Shown piece by piece: positions 17,659-26,125 of a stretch of 26,125 bases of DNA. The stretch covers positions 1 through 26,125 of IMG/VR virus record IMGVR_UViG_3300029787_000281, one strand, 5' to 3'. Positions within the stretch are counted from its first letter, which is position 1. The number at the start of each line of letters is the position of its first letter. The notes under the pieces were generated by a model. The model was not told the DNA's origin and made no database searches. It worked only from the letters and a program-made list of their open reading frames with translations. The DNA is from a virus. Made by a program: the position numbers and the translations under genes.

Positions 17659-18959
17659 TGGCAAATTTATTTCAAATAGGATATGGTGGTGGACCACCAA
17701 AAGCAATAGACTACTCAAAGGCGTTAGATCCTTTGGCTGAAAAAATTACTACTAGAGTAAAAGAAAGCAAAGCTAAAACTGATGTTTTAATTAACAATAT
17801 GCCTCAAGGTGTACCTATTGATAAAGTACCTGAACAATTACGTGGTCAAGTTACAGATTTTTTAACTCAAAATAAACAGGCATATGTAGACGCATCTAAA
17901 GTTATTGCTAGTGGTATACCATCTACAGATCAAAGATACATCGATGCCGTATCAACTATAAATCAAGTCGATGCTAAATTTAAAAACTTAAGTAACACGC
18001 TTGAAGATATTGCTTTAAAAAGACAAACCGCGTTAGATAATAGAGATCACTCTAGTGGTTCTCTTGATTGGGAAATAGGTGACCATGAAGATTTAGCAAA
18101 CGGAGACATGTACTCTAAGTTTCAAATACAAGATGACGGTGGTTTTACTTATCAGTCTAATGACAATGTAACTAAAAACTGGAAAGATTATTCTAATACT
18201 TTTCAAACTAACAACGCTGGTCAAGAAGGATTTTTTAGTTTAGAAGAAATGGCATTAAAAGATGGTGATAATGGTAGAGATTTTAATAGACGTAGATTTG
18301 AAAATAGATTTGATTCCTTAACAAAAGGTTTAAAAAATAAAGGAGCTAGAGATTTTGTTTTTGCTGATGATGATTTTATTGCTCAAAAAACTGGTACTGA
18401 AGTTGGTACTGAAGAGTTTGAAACTGCTAAAAAACAATTAGTAAACAAAGGTAATTTTGATGAGTTATTAGTTGAATATAAAAAGTACGGCGTTAATGAA
18501 CTTGAAAAAATACACAAATTAGCAGTAGGTGAATATAATAAAAAGCTAAACAAAACTACTCCTGGTAGAGATAACTTTCCAACAAGTTATGGGCAAGGTT
18601 ACATTACAAGAAATGCTGCAGAAAATATATTAAACGATATAAAAAACAAAAAACCTACTCAAACTTTTGACAAAACAGCTATTTCTTATGACAAAGATAA
18701 TAAATTATACGTAGATGCAGAAGGCACCACTTATACTAATTACGATATTTTAAGAGGTCATGAAATATGGGATCAAGGTTACAGAATTGAAGAGTTTGAT
18801 CCTGAAAACACAAGACAAAAATACGATTTTCTACCTGAAAACGATATAAAAGTACCTGAGCCAATTGAATCCCAAGGTTTATACAACGTTCCTGGTGGTG
18901 ATTATGGCCCTCAAGGACTGCAACAGCTTGATGATCAAATAGAAAATTTAGAAAAATAA
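17658..18959 (+). CDS. Unknown protein in the internal virion protein cluster
   Basis: The protein has 433 residues. I recognise no domain. The start MANLFQIGYGGGPPKAIDYS is Gly-rich, followed by a helical stretch to about 130 (DPLAEKITTRVKESKAKTDV), then mixed Asp/Asn-rich sequence (DNRDHSSGSLDWEIGDHEDL) and a long charged helical part (residues 200-330). The C-terminus is Gly/Pro then helical (NVPGGDYGPQGLQQLDDQIE). It has no membrane segment and no Cys. Between a probable ejected protein and the giant polyvalent protein, it is best guessed as a second internal or ejection protein. Its ATG overlaps the stop of the previous gene. The GGAGG string at 17650-17654 is too close to the ATG (3 bases) for a normal Shine-Dalgarno site and codes for Gly-Gly in the previous gene. 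Confidence 0.5.
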   Translation: MANLFQIGYGGGPPKAIDYSKALDPLAEKITTRVKESKAKTDVLINNMPQGVPIDKVPEQLRGQVTDFLTQNKQAYVDASKVIASGIPSTDQRYIDAVSTINQVDAKFKNLSNTLEDIALKRQTALDNRDHSSGSLDWEIGDHEDLANGDMYSKFQIQDDGGFTYQSNDNVTKNWKDYSNTFQTNNAGQEGFFSLEEMALKDGDNGRDFNRRRFENRFDSLTKGLKNKGARDFVFADDDFIAQKTGTEVGTEEFETAKKQLVNKGNFDELLVEYKKYGVNELEKIHKLAVGEYNKKLNKTTPGRDNFPTSYGQGYITRNAAENILNDIKNKKPTQTFDKTAISYDKDNKLYVDAEGTTYTNYDILRGHEIWDQGYRIEEFDPENTRQKYDFLPENDIKVPEPIESQGLYNVPGGDYGPQGLQQLDDQIENLEK

Positions 18960-18962
18960 TTG

Positions 18963-21900
18963 ATGGCTAGATATAGAGACGCTACAGGTATTTACAATAT
19001 AGACGAAAGAGATGTTGATCGTTTTGAACAACAATTTCCAAACGCTGTGCGTTTAGATAGCGATTATTTGTTAAGAAAACAAGAAGAAGAAATATCTGCT
19101 GGTGAATTTTTTACTGACTTAGCAACAAGCGTACCTCAAGCTCTTTTAAAAACAGCTGGTGGTGTTGTTAATTATTTAGAGGCTGGTGAAAGAACTTTAA
19201 GAGATTACATTTATAGAGATTTAGACGAAAAAGAAAAAGCTGAAAGAATTTCATATATAGAAGAAAATGGCTTTTCACTATTATCTAAAGGTAATGATAA
19301 TATTTTTTCTAATGCAGGCGCTTATTTTGATCAATTTGATATAAAAGCTGATAAGTCAATAACAGAAGAACTAGATCTTACAGACCCTTCAACTTGGGGT
19401 AGAGCTGGTGCTAGAGCTGTTGTGGCTGGTATAGAGTCTTGGCCATCTATAGCTGCTGCTTTTTTAGGCGCCCCCGCAATGATTGCACTAGGTGTTTCTT
19501 ACGCTGGAAATAAATTTGAAGAAGAGCTAGCTAAAGATCCAACAAAAGGTATGGGTGAGCTTTTGTTAAACGCTACTGGTACTGGGGCTATTGAAGCTGG
19601 TTTTGAAATGGCTACAAGAGGTTTGTTTAAATACGCTGGTATTGTTGGTAATCAAAGTGGTGCTGCAGCCGCAAAAGAAGTGTTAAAAGGTGGTTTTGTA
19701 GAAGTGTCAAAAAAATTAAGTGGTGGTTTTGTTTTTGAAGGTGCTTCAGAAGCTGCTACAGAACTCGCTAATAATGTTTGGGATAGTATGACTATAGAAG
19801 GTAGAGAAATGCCTACTATAGCTCAAATGAAATATCAACTTGGAGATGCGTTTTTAGTTGGTGGTTTAGTTGGTGGTACAATAACAGGTTTTGGGCAAAT
19901 AAACAATAAAAGCAAAGCAGTTGTTGACAGAGCTAATATAACTTTAATGCCACTTGAAGACAAAGGCCAAATACAAGAAAAAGCCGAGCAAATAAAAAAA
20001 TTATATATAGATAGATCAAGAGCTAAAAGAGTAAAGAATAACGAGAAAGTTTTGCGGAAAATAGACACGCAAATTACTTTTTTAAAATCAGATATTCAAA
20101 GAATACAAGACAAAAATCTTAACGCTTTACAAAACATGAGTAATGAAAAGCTAAAAGATTACGCTACAAATGTTACAGAAATAAATACTTTAGTACAAGA
20201 AATAAAAGATAATCCAGGCAACTCTACTGTAAAAAATTTAAATCAAGAAAACATACGTTTGCTTTCTGAACAAAACAAAAACTTGCGTAACGAAAGTTTA
20301 CAAAATATAGTTGGCAAACAACTTGACTCTGTTGAAACTTTAATTCAAAAAGCAGAAGAAAAAGGATTAAAAATAACAGTGCAAAAGGGTGATAATGAGG
20401 CAATGCAAAAGTTTGCTCAAGAAAGAGGTCAAGATGCGGATTTGAAAGGTAGTACTAAATATGGTGGTTTTATACCTGTTTTTGACAAAAAAGGTAATAT
20501 TACAAGTTTAGATCTTTTTATTAATGAAAAAAATTCTATTAAAAATGGCTTTTTAAATACCGCGGCTCATGAGTTTTTTCATGCGGCAATATTCTCTACT
20601 TTAAAGCAGAATATAAGTGCTCAATCATCTTTAGGCGATGCTTTAGTAAGAGCTTTAAAAGCTAAAGGTGCTACTATTAAAGAAAGCAGTGATCTTAACG
20701 AAAGAATAGCCTCTTACACACCAGAGCAAGGTCAAGGTGAAGAAGTTTTAGCTTTAATAATAGAAGCTTTAAAAAATAACGAAATAAATATTAACGAAGG
20801 CTTTGTTCAAGGCTTAAGAGATGCTTGGAGAAGATTTGGCCAGCAATATTTAGGCGTTGAAATAAGGTTTGATACTGATCAAGATGTTTTAAATTTTGTA
20901 AAAGATTATATTAAAACTATAGACAATCCTGCAAAGTTAAACGACGCTATGCTTGGTTTAATTACTAAGGGCGCTGAAGGTAAACTTTTAGAAGTTGCTA
21001 AAGGTGAAGACGCGGAAGTTCAAGCTTTTTCAAAAGAAGCTTCTGACAATGTACAGCAATTGTACGAAAATAGAGCTGATAACGCAAGTTTTGAGTTTGA
21101 TATTATAGAACAATTCAAACCTATTGTAGGTAAAATAGTTGATAAGCGTAAAGATGCTCCTAATTTTGACAGACAGTTATTAACTGATGAAATAGAAACT
21201 GGACAACGTGGTATATTAGATTTAATTAGAGAATATAAACCAGAATCTGACGTGCCATTAGCAGCATATATAAATAAATTTTTACCAGCAAGAGCTATTG
21301 AAGCATCAAGAAGAGTTTTAGGTGAAGAGTTTACAGAAGATGTAACAGAAGCTAGAGGTGTTATTGCTGAAGAAACCGCAGATGTAGAAGTTGAAACTAA
21401 AAGAGAGCAAAAAGAAACTGTAGTTGCTGATAGACTAGACGTTAGTGAACAAGCTGCAAAAACTATTGAAAAAGTAGCACCTGATTTAGACTTTGAAAAC
21501 TTAAATTATAAAACATTAAAAAATCAATTACCTGATATAGTAGGTGAGTTGTTTGGTATAAAACCAGAAAAACTAACAACACTAGCTAATTTAACTAAAA
21601 AAGAAATACAAGCAGCACAAATGTTTATTAATAAGAATGCAGATTTATTAATAGCGTTATTACCTGAAGGTGCTACAGCTAGTGGTACCGCTACAGGCGT
21701 GCCTAATACTTTATTAAAAGCTTTTTATACTAAAACTGATAGAGCTAAAGCAGCTACAACTGGTAGTAGAGCAGGTTTAGCAATACAACAAAAAAATGAT
21801 ATAGATAGGGAAATATTTTTAGAAACATTTGGTATTATTAACGGTAAGCCAGATCGTACTGATAGAAATATATCCGCTAGAATTTTAGCTATAGCAAATG

Positions 21901-24900
21901 TTACTGGTCAAGTTATAACAAACCAAACAGTTAGACAAAATCAAAAAGCTTTAGATATAACGCAAAAAGCTATTGATAGAATAAAAGATGGTAAGTCTAA
22001 AATAATGTTTAGTCAAGCTGGTATAAGAAAGCTTGCTGTAGAAGCTGGTTTGCCTATAGCACCAACAAATATAAAAACTAAAGATAGAAAATCTTTAAAA
22101 AACTTTTTAATAGATTTTTTTGGAGAACAAGGCATACCGCTACCTGGAAGATTACATAGGGCTACATATGCTAGAGGAAGTAAAAGCAAAGGTAACGACT
22201 TTGTTGTAAAAAACTACTATATGTCTGCAAACGAAGCAACTATATTAGCTAAAAAAATACAACAAAAACAATTAAGTCGTAAAAAACCTTTTACTAAAAA
22301 AGAACGAGCATTAATAGAAGAAGTTTTTAGATCTAAAATAGACGATTTTAATAAACTTGGTAATAACTTAGAATTATTAAAAAAAGGAGTTGTTTATTAT
22401 ATAAAAAATTGGGATAAATTTATTAATAGCAATAAATTTGGAAACAAAAGAAATTTACTTGAGTTTGAAAAGCTTTTACAATCTTCTTCTGTAGCAAAAA
22501 CACATGTAATGAGAATGATGGCTTCTGCGCTTGGAAAAACAAATGTTGATAAAATTGTTGAAAAAGAACACCCTTTTGTTCAAAACAAAGCGGGTGAATT
22601 TATATTTAGTGCTCTTGCTAGCGACAATGTTGATTTAGTTTTACCTTGGTTTATTGAAAACTATTATATGATAGGTTTAAGTCAATCTCAAAATGCTTTA
22701 TTAAATAAATATAAACAAAGCATGCCTGAGGTTTTTTATGAAAACTTACAAAAAGCAATAGAAGCTGGTGATATGTCTTTAGCTAGTGATCCGTTAATAA
22801 GGTATACAATTTCTAATATAAATTTATCTGAAATAAACTGGCATAGTGGTGGGAATTTATTACAACACATAGATAAAAAATATGGCTTTGATGGTAGCTT
22901 AAGTTATAGTAATGGTAACGCTACTACTGTAGAGCAAGTAAACGAAGTGTTAACAGAGTTTTTTGCTAAAAGAATAACACTACAACAAGCTAAAGATCAA
23001 GTTAGTGTAATATCAAATGTAAATTACACTAAAGACATTAAATCTACTGAGGTGTTAAACAAAGCCGTTAACAAAAATAGGATGGCAGCTTCTAAAGATC
23101 CTAGAGGTATTACTGTTTTAGATTTTGATGACACTTTAGCTACAACTGAATCTTTAGTTAGATACACTGGTCCTGATGGGGAAACCGGTACTTTAAATGC
23201 AGAGCAATTTGCTAATACATATCAAGATTTATTAAATCAAGGTTATAAATTTGATTTTTCAGAATTTAACAAAGTAGTAAAAGGTAAAATAGCGCCGTTG
23301 TTTCAAAAAGCTTTAAAGTTGCAAAAAAAGTTTGGTCCAGAAAACATGTTTGTATTAACTGCAAGGCCACCTCAAGCGGCTAAAGCTATATTTGATTTTT
23401 TAAAAGCTAATGGTTTAAATATACCTTTAAAAAACATAACTGGATTAGGTAATAGTACAGCAGAAGCAAAAGCCTTGTGGGTTGCCGGTAAAGTTGGTGA
23501 AGGTTATAATGATTTTTACTTTGCAGACGACGCATTACAAAACGTACAAGCTGTAGAAAATATGCTTGAGCAATTTGACGTTAAACGTAAAGTACAACAA
23601 GCTAGAATACAGTTTAGCAAACCAGCTGATTTAGACAGAATATTTAACAATATAATACAAGATGTAACTGGTATTGAATCTCAAAAACGTTTTGAAAGAA
23701 CTAAAGCTAGAAAGCGTGGGGCTAGTAAAGGAAGATTTAGATATTTTATACCACCATCACATGAAGATTTTGCCGGTTTACTTTATAATTTTATGGGTAA
23801 AGGCAAACAAGGCGACAAACATAGAGACTTTTTAGAACAAGCTTTAATAAGACCTTTGAATAGAGCTAATAGAGAATACGATACAGCTAGACAATCAATA
23901 GCAACCGATTATAAAAATTTAAAGAAAAAATTTCCAGATATTAGATCAAAGCTTAGAGAAAAAACTCCTGATGGTGATTTTGTTTATGAAGATGCTGTAA
24001 GAATATATTTGTGGGATAAACACGGTTATGATATACCAGGACTTAGCCCCGTTGATCAAAAAAACTTAGTTAATCTTGTTAAATCTGATGGAAAATTAAA
24101 AGCTTACGCAGACGCTGTAAACATTATATCAAAACAAGATAATTATGTAGATCCTACAGATGGTTGGGAATCTGGAGATATACGTATGGATTTAGATGAC
24201 GCGACTGGTAGAGTTGGTAGATCACAGTTTTTTGCAGAATTTATTGAAAATGCTGACATAGTATTTTCTACACAAAACTTAAATAAAATAGAAGCTGGTT
24301 ACGGCAAAGGCGTGCGAGAAGCTTTAGAAGACATGTTGTACAGAATTAAAACAGGTAGAAATAGACCTGTTGGTACAAACTCACAAGTAAATAGATTTAT
24401 GAATTGGTTAAACGGTGCTGTTGGATCTGTGATGTTTTTTAATATTAGATCAGCCGTGTTACAGCAAATGTCTTTAGTAAATTATATAAATTTTGCAGAT
24501 AATAATATATTTGCTGCGGCCAAAGCTTTTTCTAATCAAAAACAATATTGGACTGACTGGGCTTTTATATTTAACTCTGATATGCTAAAACAAAGAAGAG
24601 GTGGTATACAGACTGATGTTAATGGTGCTGAGCTTGCAGAAAATATTAGTAAATCAAAATATCCCGCTAGAGCATTAATAAGACAGTTGTTGCAAATAGG
24701 TTTTTTACCTACACAAATTGGTGATAATATTGCTATTGCAACTGGTGGTGCTACGTATTATAGAAATAGAATAAATAAATATTTAAAAGACGGTTTAAGT
24801 CAAAAAGAAGCTGAAGCAAAAGCTTTTACTGATTTTCAAAATATAACACAGTCAACACAACAGTCTGCTAGACCTGATATGATTTCACAGCAACAAGCAT

Positions 24901-25709
24901 CTGTATTAGGTAGACTAGTTCTTGCTTTTCAAAATGTAACGTCTCAATTTAATAGGCTTGGTAAAAAAGCTGCTCAAGATATATACAATAGAAGAACAAC
25001 ACCTCCTAATTCAACTTTATTACAAAGTGATGTTTCTAATACAGCTAGAATAGCTTATTATTTTGGTATACAAAATTTAATATTTTATAGCTTGCAAACA
25101 GCTTTATTTGCCGCCATGTTTGATGAAGATGAAGATCAAGAGTTTTTAACTACTAAAGGACAAAGATCTTTAAACGGCGCGTTAGATAGTATACTTAGAG
25201 GTATAGGTGTTGGAGGTGCTGTAGTGTCTACATTAAAAAACATGGGTATAAAGTTTTTAAATGAAAGAGAAAAAGGTTATAATTTTGACGAATCAGCAGT
25301 TATAGGTGAATTAACTAATTTTTCTCCACCAATTGGTATTAAAATTAGAAAAGTTGTTAACGCTGAGAAAACTCTTAATTGGAACAAGAGCTTAATAGAA
25401 GACATGAGCAAAGGTAACTTTGACAATCCACAGTGGTCTGCTGTTACAAATTATGTTGAAGGTTTAACTAATATTCCTTTAAATAGACTTTACAACAAAA
25501 CTAATAACGTTAGGCAATCTTTAAATAATAATCACGAAGCTTGGCAAAGATTTTTAATGTTTTTTGGTTGGAGTCAGTATAATTTAGATATAAAAAACGA
25601 AGAAGTAGAAAAAGCTAAAGAAGAATTAAAAATTAAAAAACAAAGCAAAAAAAGAGGTTCTAAAGGTTCAAAAAGAAAAATAACAAAAAGAAAAATAACA
25701 AAAAGATAA
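18963..25709 (+). CDS. Giant polyvalent virion protein with zincin-like and HAD phosphatase-like domains
   Basis: The protein has 2248 residues from the ATG at 18963. A TTG directly before it is a less likely start. Order: conserved-looking start (GIYNIDERDVDRFEQQFPNA); Gly/Ala-rich amphipathic helices at about 150-310 with GASEAATE, as in ejected proteins; HEFFH at residues 536-540, an HExxH zincin motif with E593/E594 downstream as a possible third zinc ligand; charged helical regions; HAD-like domain at about 1380-1540 with LDFDDTL (Asp1387, Asp1389), Thr1466 in VLTAR, Lys1503 and FADD (Asp1522, Asp1523), so all four HAD motifs are present; helical region with IPPSHEDFAGLLYNFMGKGK; hydrophobic-helical region about 1810-2010 like phage polyvalent-protein-associated domains; Lys/Arg tail. 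It probably enters the host with the DNA and acts there. The substrates are unknown. The architecture fits polyvalent proteins described in phages. Confidence 0.8.
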   Translation: MARYRDATGIYNIDERDVDRFEQQFPNAVRLDSDYLLRKQEEEISAGEFFTDLATSVPQALLKTAGGVVNYLEAGERTLRDYIYRDLDEKEKAERISYIEENGFSLLSKGNDNIFSNAGAYFDQFDIKADKSITEELDLTDPSTWGRAGARAVVAGIESWPSIAAAFLGAPAMIALGVSYAGNKFEEELAKDPTKGMGELLLNATGTGAIEAGFEMATRGLFKYAGIVGNQSGAAAAKEVLKGGFVEVSKKLSGGFVFEGASEAATELANNVWDSMTIEGREMPTIAQMKYQLGDAFLVGGLVGGTITGFGQINNKSKAVVDRANITLMPLEDKGQIQEKAEQIKKLYIDRSRAKRVKNNEKVLRKIDTQITFLKSDIQRIQDKNLNALQNMSNEKLKDYATNVTEINTLVQEIKDNPGNSTVKNLNQENIRLLSEQNKNLRNESLQNIVGKQLDSVETLIQKAEEKGLKITVQKGDNEAMQKFAQERGQDADLKGSTKYGGFIPVFDKKGNITSLDLFINEKNSIKNGFLNTAAHEFFHAAIFSTLKQNISAQSSLGDALVRALKAKGATIKESSDLNERIASYTPEQGQGEEVLALIIEALKNNEININEGFVQGLRDAWRRFGQQYLGVEIRFDTDQDVLNFVKDYIKTIDNPAKLNDAMLGLITKGAEGKLLEVAKGEDAEVQAFSKEASDNVQQLYENRADNASFEFDIIEQFKPIVGKIVDKRKDAPNFDRQLLTDEIETGQRGILDLIREYKPESDVPLAAYINKFLPARAIEASRRVLGEEFTEDVTEARGVIAEETADVEVETKREQKETVVADRLDVSEQAAKTIEKVAPDLDFENLNYKTLKNQLPDIVGELFGIKPEKLTTLANLTKKEIQAAQMFINKNADLLIALLPEGATASGTATGVPNTLLKAFYTKTDRAKAATTGSRAGLAIQQKNDIDREIFLETFGIINGKPDRTDRNISARILAIANVTGQVITNQTVRQNQKALDITQKAIDRIKDGKSKIMFSQAGIRKLAVEAGLPIAPTNIKTKDRKSLKNFLIDFFGEQGIPLPGRLHRATYARGSKSKGNDFVVKNYYMSANEATILAKKIQQKQLSRKKPFTKKERALIEEVFRSKIDDFNKLGNNLELLKKGVVYYIKNWDKFINSNKFGNKRNLLEFEKLLQSSSVAKTHVMRMMASALGKTNVDKIVEKEHPFVQNKAGEFIFSALASDNVDLVLPWFIENYYMIGLSQSQNALLNKYKQSMPEVFYENLQKAIEAGDMSLASDPLIRYTISNINLSEINWHSGGNLLQHIDKKYGFDGSLSYSNGNATTVEQVNEVLTEFFAKRITLQQAKDQVSVISNVNYTKDIKSTEVLNKAVNKNRMAASKDPRGITVLDFDDTLATTESLVRYTGPDGETGTLNAEQFANTYQDLLNQGYKFDFSEFNKVVKGKIAPLFQKALKLQKKFGPENMFVLTARPPQAAKAIFDFLKANGLNIPLKNITGLGNSTAEAKALWVAGKVGEGYNDFYFADDALQNVQAVENMLEQFDVKRKVQQARIQFSKPADLDRIFNNIIQDVTGIESQKRFERTKARKRGASKGRFRYFIPPSHEDFAGLLYNFMGKGKQGDKHRDFLEQALIRPLNRANREYDTARQSIATDYKNLKKKFPDIRSKLREKTPDGDFVYEDAVRIYLWDKHGYDIPGLSPVDQKNLVNLVKSDGKLKAYADAVNIISKQDNYVDPTDGWESGDIRMDLDDATGRVGRSQFFAEFIENADIVFSTQNLNKIEAGYGKGVREALEDMLYRIKTGRNRPVGTNSQVNRFMNWLNGAVGSVMFFNIRSAVLQQMSLVNYINFADNNIFAAAKAFSNQKQYWTDWAFIFNSDMLKQRRGGIQTDVNGAELAENISKSKYPARALIRQLLQIGFLPTQIGDNIAIATGGATYYRNRINKYLKDGLSQKEAEAKAFTDFQNITQSTQQSARPDMISQQQASVLGRLVLAFQNVTSQFNRLGKKAAQDIYNRRTTPPNSTLLQSDVSNTARIAYYFGIQNLIFYSLQTALFAAMFDEDEDQEFLTTKGQRSLNGALDSILRGIGVGGAVVSTLKNMGIKFLNEREKGYNFDESAVIGELTNFSPPIGIKIRKVVNAEKTLNWNKSLIEDMSKGNFDNPQWSAVTNYVEGLTNIPLNRLYNKTNNVRQSLNNNHEAWQRFLMFFGWSQYNLDIKNEEVEKAKEELKIKKQSKKRGSKGSKRKITKRKITKR
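25671..25709 (+). repeat. 15-base tandem repeat encoding a basic tail
   Basis: Two identical 15-base units (AAAAGAAAAATAACA) at 25671-25685 and 25686-25700, plus a partial third to the stop, encode KRKIT KRKIT KR. With the preceding KKRGSKGSKRK they make a strongly basic C-terminus likely to bind DNA or packaged genome. The repeat is prone to slippage, so copy number may vary between related phages. Confidence 0.8.
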
Positions 25710-26125
25710 ATGAAAAAACTTCTGACACTTCTTTTATTAGTTTCATGCGTAAAAGAAGTTGATGATCTTGGCTTTAGAGTTTATACAATACCAGCTGGTG
25801 AACATAGCTCAGGTAGTTTTTTAAATCACCCAGATAATTCAAGAATAAATTTTAAGTTTATTTTAGATGAGTCAGCTATATACACTAGTGAAATACCAGA
25901 AAACCAACATGATGTAAATAAAATATACGGCATGAGCGACTTTGGCGTAAGACATCAAAAATATTCTATACGTTTAGGTTGGAGGTACATAAATAACGAA
26001 CTAGAGCTTTGTTGGTTAAGACACGAAGAAGGTAGACATAGCTCTGCTACAATAAGAAATATAGAGCCAGATGTAATTTATAACGCTACTATTGATATAA
26101 AAACGTTTTATTATGTAATAGTAAT
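25710..26125 (+). CDS. Small lipoprotein of unknown function (cut by the window end)
   Basis: The ATG at 25710 abuts the stop of the giant gene (TAAATG). 138 codons are in the window and the frame is open at the end. The start MKKLLTLLLLVSC is a lipoprotein signal with Cys13 in a lipobox (L-V-S-C), so the mature protein would be lipid-anchored in the host envelope. The rest is beta-rich: FRVYTIPAGEHSSG, INFKFILDE, DVNKIYGMSDFG, YSIRLGWRYINNELELCW. I recall uncharacterised small proteins from Bacteroidota with the same pattern (IPAGEH, DxNKLYGFSD, ARFGWR). No function is known to me. In phages, host-directed lipoproteins sometimes block superinfection or act at lysis. Both are only guesses here. 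The gene is not in the virion-protein style of its neighbours and may be transcribed on with them. Confidence 0.75.
   Translation, partial: MKKLLTLLLLVSCVKEVDDLGFRVYTIPAGEHSSGSFLNHPDNSRINFKFILDESAIYTSEIPENQHDVNKIYGMSDFGVRHQKYSIRLGWRYINNELELCWLRHEEGRHSSATIRNIEPDVIYNATIDIKTFYYVIV

Noticed and set aside
18960-18962. TTG as start of the giant gene
   Set aside because: An ATG follows at once at 18963 and gives the same protein minus one residue, with a normal start; the TTG immediately follows the previous stop.
23100-23580. DFDD-containing region as a virion RNA polymerase active site like those of crAss-like phages
   Set aside because: The motif is LDFDDTL followed by VLTAR, a Lys and FADD in HAD order and spacing, which fits HAD phosphatases and not the DFDxDGD polymerase signature.
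1-26125. tRNA genes, CRISPR arrays, insertion sequences, integrase or attachment sites
   Set aside because: Nearly all bases are in tightly packed + strand structural genes, and none of the small gaps holds such elements.

Overview
The window is one block of a tailed double-stranded DNA phage genome, or a prophage or virome contig of one. It is AT-rich, and every gene reads on the + strand with almost no intergenic space. The order is large terminase, portal, probable scaffold, major capsid protein, head-to-tail connector and tail proteins, ejected internal proteins, one giant multidomain virion protein, and a lipoprotein cut by the window end. The connector proteins look P22/T7-like, no tape measure or long-tail gene is present, and the internal-protein cluster is large. 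Together these suggest a short-tailed (podovirus-like) virion related to uncultured marine phages of Bacteroidota.

The Bacteroidota (probably Flavobacteriia) host is inferred from three things. Genes start after A/T-rich leaders and mostly lack Shine-Dalgarno motifs. The tail protein ends in four Cys-pair repeats of a type typical of flavobacterial surface proteins. The partial last gene is a small lipoprotein of a kind seen in Bacteroidota. None of this is proof of host.

Layout: 1-1250 C-terminal part of TerL; 1253-3661 portal; 3690-4907 acidic probable scaffold; 4929-6428 major capsid protein, closed by a strong hairpin/T-tract terminator; 6520-7338 conserved protein of unknown role, followed by a GC-rich hairpin with a UACG loop; 7394-8080 and 8084-9580 connector/adaptor proteins; 9584-15112 giant P22 gp10-like tail (nozzle) protein; 15125-16396 and 16398-16760 accessory structural proteins; 16810-17658, 17658-18959 and 18963-25709 a cluster of probable ejected proteins, the last a 2248-residue polyvalent protein with a zincin-like HExxH motif and a HAD phosphatase-like domain; 25710-end lipoprotein.

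The genes form a morphogenesis and DNA-delivery module. Terminase packages DNA through the portal into a capsid built on the scaffold. The connector and nozzle proteins close the head and make the tail. The internal proteins probably ride in the head and enter the cell with the DNA. I see no integrase, replication gene, tRNA, CRISPR array or insertion sequence. I did not find a clearly new defence or counter-defence system. The most unusual objects are the giant polyvalent protein, the host-like Cys repeats, and the structured RNA element before 7394.
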